From contig NZ_KZ984447.1 in assembly GCF_003569915.1 (NCBI RefSeq), forward strand, positions 106,500 to 170,499: a DNA stretch of 64,000 bases, given 5' to 3'. The notes below the pieces were generated by a model that worked only from the letters and a program-made list of their open reading frames with translations, ran no database searches and was not told the origin of the DNA. This document shows positions 8,714 to 15,892 of the stretch, one piece after another. The translations under genes and the position numbers were made by a program. How positions within the stretch are numbered: the first letter of the stretch is position 1; the number at the start of each line of letters is the position of its first letter. This stretch comes from Comamonas testosteroni (GTDB lineage Bacteria > Pseudomonadota > Gammaproteobacteria > Burkholderiales > Burkholderiaceae_C).

Positions 8714-9121
8714 ATGGATGAGGCAGAAGTTTTCTGGAATAAACCTCAGGGCAAAGGCATTGCGCTGTTGATGGCGCTGTTTCTCTGGTCCGGCCTGATG
8801 CTGGCCTGGGCCTTGCTGGAGATGGATTTTTCGGGCGGTGCGCCGGGTTATGCACTGAGTCTGCAGGCCTGGATGGCGTTGGGCGCGGCGCTGAGCCTGA
8901 CCATGGCCTGGCTTTTGTTTCAGCGCAGCAAAACCGCCGTGCTTGTGGGCTGGCTGTATGTGCTGACCACGCTGATCAGCCAGATTGCCGGGGCCGTGCT
9001 CGTGGTTCGCTATGGCGTGTTTGAAGTCTGGAATGCAGTCGTCTGGCTGGGGATGACGGCGTTCTGGGCCGCGGTGCTGGCCTATCTGCACTTTCTGCGC
9101 AGGCGCGGCTTTTTGAGCTGA
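8714..9121 (+). CDS. Small four-helix membrane protein, paralogue of the preceding gene
   Basis: This 135-residue protein has four hydrophobic segments. AALSLTMAW at about 56-64 and AYLHFLRRRGFL near the end line up with ALLSLTTAW and AYLYFLRFKKIL of the upstream neighbour. It starts 12 bases after that gene, with GGAGGG ahead of ATG 8714, so the pair is an operon derived from a duplication. Function unknown. Confidence 0.65.
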   Translation: MDEAEVFWNKPQGKGIALLMALFLWSGLMLAWALLEMDFSGGAPGYALSLQAWMALGAALSLTMAWLLFQRSKTAVLVGWLYVLTTLISQIAGAVLVVRYGVFEVWNAVVWLGMTAFWAAVLAYLHFLRRRGFLS

Positions 9122-9286
9122 ATTTTGAGCTGAAGCTGGCCCGAACTTGGGCACTAAGCCATGTCAACAACTGTGCACGAGGCCAACCGGCGCAGGCCAG
9201 CGGGTGTATAACCTGCGGTTCGAGTTTTCTCCAGACCTGTGCGTTCTGCGCGGGTCGCTCACCAATCAACATTAGGAATCGCACCC

Positions 9287-9991
9287 ATGGGCGCGCAATG
9301 GAAAGCAAAGGGCAAGGCACTGGTTGCTGATGCCAAGGGCAAGCTGTTTGGCAAGCTGGTCAAGGAAATCATGGTCGCAGCCCGTCTGGGCGGCGGCGAC
9401 CCGTCTGCAAACTCCCGCCTGCGCATGGCCGTTGAAGCTGCCCGCAAGGCTTCCATGCCCAAGGACACGCTGGACCGCGCCATCAAGAAGGGCTCCGGCG
9501 CTGGTGCCGACGCCGTCAACTACTCCAGCGTGCTGTTCGAGGGCTATGCCCCCCACCGCGTGCCTGTGATGGTCGAATGCCTGACCGACAACCCCAACCG
9601 CACAGCGCCCAATATGCGCGTGTGCTTCCGCAAGGGCCAGATGAGCGCCGTGGCATGGGACTTTGACCATGTGGGCATGATCGAAGGCGAGCCCGAAAAC
9701 GGTGCCGACGTGGAACTGGCCGCAATTGAAGCCGGTGCGCAGGACTTCGAGCCTGGCGACGAAGAGGGCGTGACCCTGTTCATCACCGAGTCCACCGATC
9801 TGGACGTGGTCAGCAAGGCGCTGCCCGCCCAGGGCATCAAAGTGCTGTCGGCCAAGCTGGGCTACAAGGCCAAGAACCCCATCAGCATGTCCAGCCTGTC
9901 TGCCGAGCAGCAGGAAGAAGTGCAGGACTTTCTGGCTGGCCTGGAAAACGACGACGACGTGCAGCACGTCTACGCCGGTCTGGTGGACTGA
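9287..9991 (+). CDS. YebC/PmpR (TACO1) family protein, divergent paralogue
   Basis: This 234-residue protein starts [10 protein letters not shown] at ATG 9287, equivalent to the MAGHSKW start of YebC. It keeps the IMVAAR.GGGDP.AN motif, the acidic central domain and the end [12 protein letters not shown]. YebC proteins were annotated as transcription regulators; more recent work on YebC and its relatives points to relief of ribosome stalling at proline runs. A second, canonical yebC lies at 27213, so this genome keeps two. An upstream in-frame start at 9239 would add an unconserved extension and is not used. A strong terminator follows. Confidence 0.88.
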   Translation: MGAQWKAKGKALVADAKGKLFGKLVKEIMVAARLGGGDPSANSRLRMAVEAARKASMPKDTLDRAIKKGSGAGADAVNYSSVLFEGYAPHRVPVMVECLTDNPNRTAPNMRVCFRKGQMSAVAWDFDHVGMIEGEPENGADVELAAIEAGAQDFEPGDEEGVTLFITESTDLDVVSKALPAQGIKVLSAKLGYKAKNPISMSSLSAEQQEEVQDFLAGLENDDDVQHVYAGLVD

Positions 9992-10028
9992 TCAGAGTTT
10001 TTGCCGATATATCGGCCTCAAGTCCAGA

Positions 10029-10057
10029 GGAGCAGTGCAGTCACTGCTCCTTTTTTT
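10029..10057 (+). terminator. Rho-independent terminator of the YebC-like gene
   Basis: A perfect 9-bp stem, GGAGCAGTG pairing with CACTGCTCC, has a CAGT loop and is followed by seven T. It lies 37 bases after the stop codon. Confidence 0.9.
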
Positions 10058-10097
10058 ATGCACCCCACGCAGATGGGGCTGTCTATACTGGGGCGCA

Positions 10098-12017
10098 ATG
10101 AACTTTGCCTCCAGACTCCTACCCGCAAGCCGCGCCGGGCTGGCTCGCCCCGGTTTTGCTTCTTCCCGCAAGGTGCTTGCCTTGACGGCTCTGAGCTGCG
10201 CCATGGCTCTGGCGCTGCCACTGGCTCATGTCCAGGCGCAGACCGCAGCAGAAGGTAGCGCCAAAGCTCAGCCAGACCCCAAGCGTTCGCAGTCCTTCAT
10301 AGGCTTGCGCGACCAGCTGGCCAGCGCCGCGCAGGCCAAGAACTGGCCCGAGGCCGAGCGATTGGCGCGTGAACTGCTGCAGCGTGCGGACCAGGGCGGC
10401 AACCCGTATGAGCAGCTGGATGCGTCCGAGTTGCTGACCGTGGTGCTGTACCGCCAGCAAAAATATGGTGATGCCGTGAAACTGGCCCGCACCATGCTCG
10501 ATGCAGCGCGTGCCCATCCCGAAGACGCCATCATGGGGCAGACCGGCGCGCTGATCTCACGCGGGCTGATGGCTGCAGTGGCGGCGCAGGATTTGGCGGC
10601 GATTCAGTATTTTCAGCAGGCGCTGCGCGAGGATTCACGGCTCTATGCCGGTCTGTGGCAATGGGATGACGCCAAGGCGAGCCTGCTCTACCGCGCCGCG
10701 CAGTTGCGCTTGCCGCTCAGAGTGGGCGAGGGCGCAGGTCGCTGGGTGCTACAGCATATTGAGCCCGCCAAGGACCGCGACGAAAGCGTGCGGCTGCGCT
10801 ATCTGTACTTTGGCGCGGATGAAGTGCGGCTGACGGTGGATCTGGATTTGCGCTACCGGAACCGAGGCGAGCCCCAGGCGCTCAAACCGATCTATGACGA
10901 CGCCACCGAGGCCGATGCTCCCAACTTTGGGCTGCCGTTTGCCGGAGCGCAGCAAAAGCGCTTTGTCCGTCTGGACAATGACGAAGAAAGACGGCGCACC
11001 CAGACCTGGGAATGGGTGGCGCAGCGGGGGCGCTGGAGCTTAGACGTGCGTGCGGACTTTTTGCCCAAATCCAAAGCCGTGGCGCAGGCCCAGCTGCCGC
11101 AGCTGTTTGCCGCGATCGACTGGCCTGCCGCGCCCGATCTGCCCGGCACGCCCGCTGATGCGATGACGGCCCAGCAGCGCGAGGACGCCCAGCAACTGCA
11201 GTGGCGGCCATCTGCCGACTGGCCCCGAGTCGCGAGGCTTGCCGCGCAGGCCGAGAAAGACGCTATCTTCCCCAATGAAATTGCGCGCCTGAGCACCTTG
11301 CAGGGGATTGCGGCCTTCAAGCAAGGCCAGTGGAATGCCGCCAGCCAGTCGCTGACCCGGGCGCTGCAGACCTGGCCCTATGCCAGCCTTGGCCGCAGCG
11401 AGGAAGAGCTGGAAGAAAACGCCCAGCAGTTTGGCGCGGCCATGGCCTTGCGCGAAGGCCGCAGCGCCGACGCCGCGCGCATGATGCGCCTCTATCTGCG
11501 CGATGCGGGTGGGCTGGAGCGCCGCTGGGTGCTGGGCACAGAGCCCGATCCGGCGCAGGCCAGCTTGCGCAATCAGCGCACCGGCCAGGTACTGCCGCTG
11601 TGGGCACAGGGCTTTTATCTGCAGGTGCCGCTGGATTCGCAACGCATGCTCTACCGCGATCTGGCTACCGAAGACAAGCTGGGTTTGACGATGGAGCTGA
11701 AGATTCCCGAGACCGAGGCTGCGCAGGAAAAGCTGCTGCGCCAGGCCATGGAAAAACAGTTCCGCGTCAATGCGGGCGCTCTCAAAAAGCAGGGCTTCAC
11801 GCCCAGACCACGCGCCGATGGCAAGCCGCTCAAAGGCCAGCAATGGGTGTTTGAGGTCAAGCCTCAGGTGGAGGAAGGCAGCAAAACCGCTGCCACGCAG
11901 CGCATGGTGTTCTGGATTGTCGATGAGGGCAGCCGCCGCTCCATCTTGCGCGCTGGCGTGGCTACGCGCGAACAGGAGCAGCGCGCTCAGCAACTGGCCG
12001 ATGCGCTGGGTTGGTAG
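10098..12017 (+). CDS. Exported helical-repeat (TPR-like) protein of unknown function
   Basis: This 639-residue protein starts at ATG 10098 and has a basic N-terminus, a hydrophobic stretch (about 24-42) and a signal-peptidase site near AHVQAQ. The mature part begins with helical pairs such as ARELLQRADQGGNPYEQLD and AVKLARTMLDAARAHPED that look like tetratricopeptide repeats. A middle region (about 190-330) is rich in β-strand sequence, and a second helical block covers about 380-500. It stands alone between a terminator and a convergent gene. I do not recognise a family. It is probably a periplasmic scaffold or chaperone-type protein. Confidence 0.6.
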   Translation: MNFASRLLPASRAGLARPGFASSRKVLALTALSCAMALALPLAHVQAQTAAEGSAKAQPDPKRSQSFIGLRDQLASAAQAKNWPEAERLARELLQRADQGGNPYEQLDASELLTVVLYRQQKYGDAVKLARTMLDAARAHPEDAIMGQTGALISRGLMAAVAAQDLAAIQYFQQALREDSRLYAGLWQWDDAKASLLYRAAQLRLPLRVGEGAGRWVLQHIEPAKDRDESVRLRYLYFGADEVRLTVDLDLRYRNRGEPQALKPIYDDATEADAPNFGLPFAGAQQKRFVRLDNDEERRRTQTWEWVAQRGRWSLDVRADFLPKSKAVAQAQLPQLFAAIDWPAAPDLPGTPADAMTAQQREDAQQLQWRPSADWPRVARLAAQAEKDAIFPNEIARLSTLQGIAAFKQGQWNAASQSLTRALQTWPYASLGRSEEELEENAQQFGAAMALREGRSADAARMMRLYLRDAGGLERRWVLGTEPDPAQASLRNQRTGQVLPLWAQGFYLQVPLDSQRMLYRDLATEDKLGLTMELKIPETEAAQEKLLRQAMEKQFRVNAGALKKQGFTPRPRADGKPLKGQQWVFEVKPQVEEGSKTAATQRMVFWIVDEGSRRSILRAGVATREQEQRAQQLADALGW

Positions 12018-12040
12018 TGATTAGTTCCTGGTTTGTTCCT

Positions 12041-12090
12041 GATTTGATAGCTGCAAGCCTATATGGAATAAGGACTAGAGCCTTGTTTTT
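12041..12090 (+). repeat. Repeat family A copy overlapping a gene end
   Basis: This segment reads ATTTGATAGCTGCAAGCC, an AT-rich middle, then GGACTAGAGCCTTG. Its right end runs into the minus-strand dehydratase gene, whose TAG stop (12075-12077) is read from the repeat's CTAG. Confidence 0.7.
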
Positions 12091-13028
12091 CTGAATTCCT
12101 GCGCTATCAGAGTCAATCCGTGCTGATAGCTGGTGATTTCAAAATCAGGAAAAGCGTGTTTGAACTTACCGGAGTCAAACAGATTGTCCTGCGCATAGCG
12201 TGGCAGCAGCTCGCGCAGCTCGGCGATCTGTGATGAAAACAGGCCTGCTGCATTCAAGGCCCATTGCGGCAACACGCGGTAACGGGGGAGGGAATGGGCG
12301 GCCTGCCCAAAGGCCTGCGCGGCGACGGTGATCAGTTGACGGTAGTTGAGACGCTCATCGTCGCAGGGCAGATGCCAGGTCTGGCCAAAAGCCTCGGGCC
12401 GGTTGCCCAGGGCCGCCAGTGCGCGGCTGGCGTCGGGCGTCCAGATCAAGCTGCGCAGGTTCTGGTCGCTCACGGGCACCAGCGGGGTTTTATCGGCCTT
12501 GAGCCGGTCGATCACCAGCGTGTTGGTGATGCTCTGGGTCTGTGCCGGGCCATAGAACTCCGGCGCACGGCCAATCAGCACGGGTATGTCGCCACGCGCC
12601 ATCTCGGCCAGCACCCTCTCGGCCATGGCCGCGCGCACCCTGCCTTTGCGGCCCACGGGAGCAAAGGCCGTGGCCTCGGTCTGCCGCTCGGCGGTCTGCG
12701 GGTACATATAGGTGTTGTCGAAATAGACAAACTTCGCACCCGCTGCGCGGCTGGCGGCCAGCGCGTTGTGCAGCATGGTGGGGAACTGCCGCTCCCACAA
12801 CTCAGTATCGGGCGGCAGCCCGGCGGTGAAGTACACAATGCGACTGCCTTGCACGGCTTGCAGTGTTTGCTCGGCGTCCAGCAGATTGGCGGCCTGCAAC
12901 TGGTCGCTGTCATGCACTTTGCGCGGGTTGCGGCTGACCAGTCTCAGTGCTTCGTCGGGATGCAAGCGCTGAAGCTCGCGTGCCAGCTCGATGGCAATCT
13001 GACCGTTGGCACCCAGAATGGTTTGCAT
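12075..13028 (-). CDS. NAD(P)-binding epimerase/dehydratase family protein
   Basis: This 317-residue Rossmann-fold protein begins QTILGANGQIAIELA, a variant of the GxxGxxG dinucleotide motif in which the third glycine is alanine. FVYFDNTYMYP (about 100-110) sits where extended SDR enzymes have their catalytic Tyr region, but no clean YxxxK is evident, so it may be an atypical or NmrA-like member. It is divergent from a MerR regulator and carries a MerR-type promoter. Its last four codons and stop lie in a family A repeat. Confidence 0.75.
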   Translation of the reverse strand: MQTILGANGQIAIELARELQRLHPDEALRLVSRNPRKVHDSDQLQAANLLDAEQTLQAVQGSRIVYFTAGLPPDTELWERQFPTMLHNALAASRAAGAKFVYFDNTYMYPQTAERQTEATAFAPVGRKGRVRAAMAERVLAEMARGDIPVLIGRAPEFYGPAQTQSITNTLVIDRLKADKTPLVPVSDQNLRSLIWTPDASRALAALGNRPEAFGQTWHLPCDDERLNYRQLITVAAQAFGQAAHSLPRYRVLPQWALNAAGLFSSQIAELRELLPRYAQDNLFDSGKFKHAFPDFEITSYQHGLTLIAQEFRKTRL

Positions 13029-13057
13029 TTTTGCGTTCTCATGATGGGAATGCAGTC

Positions 13058-13088
13058 AGCATAAGTTTGAAGCTTGGTTTAAGGTCAA
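13058..13088 (-). promoter_or_regulatory. MerR-type promoter with 19-bp spacer
   Basis: Reading the minus strand, TTGACC (13088-13083) and TATGCT (13063-13058) are separated by exactly 19 bases, the over-long spacer that MerR-family activators correct by twisting DNA. A GCTTG/CAAGC inverted repeat lies in and beside the spacer. It points at the dehydratase gene and lies beside the merR-like start. Confidence 0.6.
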
Positions 13089-13113
13089 GCCTGTTCACCA
13101 TCCCAAAGCCGTC

Positions 13114-13530
13114 ATGAAAATTGGAGAACTGGCCGAGCGCACCGGTCTTGCGCCCTCACGCATACGCTTTTACGAGCGCATAGGGCTGCTGCGCCCGCCG
13201 GTGCGCCAGGCCAATGGCTACCGCAGCTATGCGCAGGATGCAGTGCAGGCGCTGAACCTGATTGTCACAGCGCAGCAAGCCGGTTTCAGTCTGGAAGAGT
13301 TGCGCCAGTTGCTGCCCGAGGATTTGACGCAGTGGCAGCATGACGCGCTGCTGGCCACGCTGCGCGCCAAGCTGCAGAGCATTGATGCCATGCTGGCCCA
13401 GCTGACGCAAAACCGCGCCGAGCTGAGCGCGCTGATGGCGCAGATTGAAAACCGGCCCGCAGACCTAGACTGCGCAGACAACGCGCGGCGCGTGCTGGCG
13501 CAGATGCGGCTGCTGGAGCGCAGGGATTAG
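13114..13530 (+). CDS. MerR-family transcriptional regulator
   Basis: This 138-residue protein has the MerR N-terminal winged helix: KIGELAERTGLAPSRIRFYE (2-21) followed by GLLRPPVRQANGYRSY. A coiled-coil dimerisation helix runs from about 75 to 115. The only cysteine, in LDCADN, does not form the metal-binding pair of metal-responsive members, so the signal is more likely an organic compound or redox stress. It is divergent from the dehydratase gene and probably controls it through the 19-bp-spacer promoter. Confidence 0.88.
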   Translation: MKIGELAERTGLAPSRIRFYERIGLLRPPVRQANGYRSYAQDAVQALNLIVTAQQAGFSLEELRQLLPEDLTQWQHDALLATLRAKLQSIDAMLAQLTQNRAELSALMAQIENRPADLDCADNARRVLAQMRLLERRD

Positions 13531-13552
13531 GATTCTGGGAATAGATTGCTCA

Positions 13553-13602
13553 TGATTTGATAGCTACATGCCTATTCAATCTCTAGACTTAAGCTTATTT
13601 TG
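13553..13602 (+). repeat. Repeat family A copy
   Basis: This segment reads ATGATTTGATAGCTACATGCC, AT-rich middle, TCTAGACTTAAGC. It lies downstream of merR. Confidence 0.65.
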
Positions 13603-13707
13603 ATTGTGTATTTGCTCTCATGCGCTGCCAGCCATCCCGCTTTGTGATGGGCCGGGTCACTGATTTGATATGGGTTGCCTGTTTTCTGCGTTAAGTTGCC
13701 AAGCTTT

Positions 13708-13734
13708 GGCCCGGAGTGAAGACCCGCTCGGGCC
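13708..13734 (+). promoter_or_regulatory. Hairpin in the leader of the metQ-like gene
   Basis: GGCCC-g-GAG (13708-13716) pairs with CTC-GGGCC (13727-13734), giving eight pairs with one bulge, about 25 bases before the start codon. A second small stem (CCATC/GATGG, near 13632-13650) lies upstream. The leader could be regulatory, but it matches no riboswitch class that I can recognise. Confidence 0.3.
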
Positions 13735-13758
13735 GGTGTTTAGAGTTTTTCGTGAAAG

Positions 13759-14565
13759 ATGCATCCCATGCACAAACGTCTGTTGATTGCCGCGCTGGCC
13801 GCTGCCACTTTGCTGCCTGCCGCCTCACTGGTTCAGGCCCAGGACTTGAAAGTCACCATCGGCGTGACGGCTGGCCCCCACGCGCAGATTGCCGAGGTCG
13901 CCAAACAGGTTGCGGCCAAGCAAGGTCTGCAGGTCAAGCTGGTGGAGTTTGGCGACTTTATCCAGCCCAATGCCGCGCTGGTGGCCGGTGATATCGACGC
14001 CAATATCTACCAGCACCAGCCTTTCCTCGACGCGCAGAACAAGGACCGTGGCTACAAGCTGGTGCCCGTGGCCAAGGCCGTGAACCAGCAAATGGGCGTG
14101 TACTCCAAAAAAGTCAAAAAGCTGGCCGATCTGAAGGACGGTGCGCGCGTGGGCATTCCCAATGACCCGACCAATGGCTCGCGTGCGCTGATGGTGCTGG
14201 CCAAGCAGGGCCTGATCACGCTCAAGCCCAATGCGGGCGCGCGCGCTTCGGTGCTGGACATCACGGCCAACCCCAAAAAGCTCAAGTTTGTGGAGCTGGA
14301 AGCGGCCCAGCTGGCGCGTGCGCTGGATGATCTGGACGCCGGTGCCGTCAACAGCAGCTATGCGGTGGCGGCCGGTCTGTCGCCACAGGGTGATTCGCTG
14401 GCGCTCGAAGATGTGAACACGCCTTATGTGACCGTGCTCATCGTCACGCGCGCCGGTCATGAAAGCCACAAGGGCCTGCAAGCCTTTGTGAAGGCCTATC
14501 AGTCGCCCGAGGTCAAAGCCTTTGTGGACAAGACCTTCAAGGGCGCTTACACAACCGCGTGGTGA
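13759..14565 (+). CDS. metQ: MetQ/NlpA-family ABC transporter substrate-binding protein
   Basis: This 268-residue protein has a Sec signal peptide (hydrophobic about 6-22, cleavage near VQAQ). The mature domain reads KVTIGVTAGPHAQIAE, GDIDANIYQHQPFLD, RVGIPNDPTNGSRAL and GAVNSSYAVAAGL, all typical of the methionine-binding NlpA/MetQ family. The signal peptide ends without a lipobox cysteine, so the protein would be soluble in the periplasm. No metN (ATPase) or metI (permease) gene is adjacent, so it must pair with a transporter elsewhere. ATG 13768 is an alternative start three codons later. Confidence 0.88.
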   Translation: MHPMHKRLLIAALAAATLLPAASLVQAQDLKVTIGVTAGPHAQIAEVAKQVAAKQGLQVKLVEFGDFIQPNAALVAGDIDANIYQHQPFLDAQNKDRGYKLVPVAKAVNQQMGVYSKKVKKLADLKDGARVGIPNDPTNGSRALMVLAKQGLITLKPNAGARASVLDITANPKKLKFVELEAAQLARALDDLDAGAVNSSYAVAAGLSPQGDSLALEDVNTPYVTVLIVTRAGHESHKGLQAFVKAYQSPEVKAFVDKTFKGAYTTAW

Positions 14566-14570
14566 GCCGC

Positions 14571-15668
14571 ATGGCACTGCCTTTGAACACCTTGCAGCCC
14601 ACGCTGTTCGAGCGTGCGCAGCAATTGCTCAGCGAAGAATGGCTGAGCCACGATGCCGATCTGGCACCGCTGCTGCCCGTCGTCATGGCGCGCGGCGTGG
14701 GTCAGGACTGGCACAAGGCCGGTACCTTCCGCCACCATCTGGTTGGCGTGGCCAGGTCGTTGGCGCTGTGGCAGCAGCCCAAGGATGTGCGCTTGCTAGG
14801 CCTGCTGCACAGCGTCTACGGCAATGCTTTTGTTGATCTGGTCAAGTTCGACGCCAGCTCCGAGCGCGAACACCTGCGCGCGCTGATCGGGGAGGGGGCC
14901 GAGCATCTGGTCTATCTGTTTTGCACCATGAGCCGCACGCAGTTTGTGCAGCAACTGCTGGCCGGTGAGATTGCCGCCGACGGCAGCATGCAACTGCTCA
15001 GAAATGGCCCCGAGCCGCGCCAGAGCATCACGCTCAGCGCCTATGAGGTCGCGGCCTTTGCCGTGGTCAGCATGGCCGACAGCATGGAGCAATGGTTTAG
15101 CTGGCAGGAAGATATTTACTCGCGCTTTCCCGTCGTGGACAGCAGCCGCCAGCAAAGCGTGCACTGGGCCGCATCGCTGTGGCCCGGCCCCATGCGCCCC
15201 AGCAGTCGCATGATGAGCCAGATCAGTGGTCTGGGCCATGCGCTGCAGCACCCGGCGCTCAAGGATCAACTGCCGCTGCCGCCCGTCTTCGCCAACTGCA
15301 GCCAACTGCTGAGCGCAGGCAACGAAGCCGCCGCCACGGCGCTGTACTGGTCGGTGATTCAGCTCGACCAGCCGCTGGTCGATCTGGACGCCGCCACCGC
15401 CACACTGGAGCAGGCCGTCACGCTCAACCCCTGGGTGGGTGAGCCGCAGATGGTGCTGGCCCAGCTCTACCTGAGTGCGGGTCGCCATGCTGACGCTGCC
15501 GAGGTCGCCCAAAGCGCGCTGCAATGCTTTTGCAGCTGGGGCAATGCCTGGGACAAACGCGTGCAATGGGATGCCTGGATTGCCTGGACGCGCATTCTGC
15601 TGCAGTCCGCCCAGGAGGGAGGCTGGCCTGCGCGGCTGGACAAGCTCAACAATATGGCGCTGCGCTGA
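14571..15668 (+). CDS. DUF6817-like HD-type protein with C-terminal repeats
   Basis: This 365-residue protein has an N-terminal half with FRHHLVGVARSLALW followed by VRLLGLLHSVYGNAFVDL. That arrangement (H..HL ... LLHSVYG) matches DUF6817, a degenerate HD-like helical domain. The C-terminal third (about 245-340) looks like a TPR pair (LDAATATLEQAVTLNPWVGEPQMVLAQLY). I use ATG 14571; GTG 14559 would overlap the metQ end. It lies 5 bases after metQ, so it is probably in that transcript, but no functional link is evident. Confidence 0.65.
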   Translation: MALPLNTLQPTLFERAQQLLSEEWLSHDADLAPLLPVVMARGVGQDWHKAGTFRHHLVGVARSLALWQQPKDVRLLGLLHSVYGNAFVDLVKFDASSEREHLRALIGEGAEHLVYLFCTMSRTQFVQQLLAGEIAADGSMQLLRNGPEPRQSITLSAYEVAAFAVVSMADSMEQWFSWQEDIYSRFPVVDSSRQQSVHWAASLWPGPMRPSSRMMSQISGLGHALQHPALKDQLPLPPVFANCSQLLSAGNEAAATALYWSVIQLDQPLVDLDAATATLEQAVTLNPWVGEPQMVLAQLYLSAGRHADAAEVAQSALQCFCSWGNAWDKRVQWDAWIAWTRILLQSAQEGGWPARLDKLNNMALR

Positions 15669-15681
15669 TTTGACAGAGTAT

Positions 15682-15726
15682 GGGCCTTAAGTCCAGATAA
15701 ATTAAGCGCTGATAGCTATCAAATAA
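15682..15726 (-). repeat. Repeat family A copy
   Basis: Inverted orientation: GGCCTTAAGTCCAG, AT-rich middle, then AAGCGCTGATAGCTATCAAAT. It lies downstream of the DUF6817-like gene and just before a terminator. Confidence 0.7.
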
Positions 15727-15742
15727 GAAGCATTCAAGCTTC

Positions 15743-15788
15743 AGAACGAAACCCCGCCACATTTTCGTGACGGGGTTTTTTCGTTTCT
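15743..15788 (+). terminator. Rho-independent terminator
   Basis: AACCCCG-c-CAC pairs with GTG-a-CGGGGTT around an ATTTTC loop and is followed by T6. Outer AGAACGAA/TTCGTTTCT arms extend the stem. It isolates the metQ unit from the iron-regulated receptor. Confidence 0.85.
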
Positions 15789-15818
15789 GAGCGAATGCTT
15801 GCTTATTTGAAATTAGAA

Positions 15819-15833
15819 TGAGAGTAATTCTCG
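15819..15833 (+). promoter_or_regulatory. Fur box upstream of the TonB receptor
   Basis: TGAGAGT-A-ATTCTCG is a 7-1-7 inverted repeat that departs from the TGAGAAT-n-ATTCTCA form at two positions. It lies 60 bases upstream of the receptor start and indicates repression when iron is plentiful. Confidence 0.7.
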
Positions 15834-15892
15834 TTTCGAATTGCATTGAAAATTCTCAACCGGATTCGAAACCCAGCTCTTTCTCACTCTCC

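Noticed and set aside
9210..9235. tRNA-like GGTTCGAG motif
   Set aside because: There is no acceptor, D or anticodon stem around it; no cloverleaf can be drawn.
15818..15892. Upstream ATG for the TonB receptor
   Set aside because: It lies inside the Fur box and would encode an unconserved 25-residue extension before the signal peptide.
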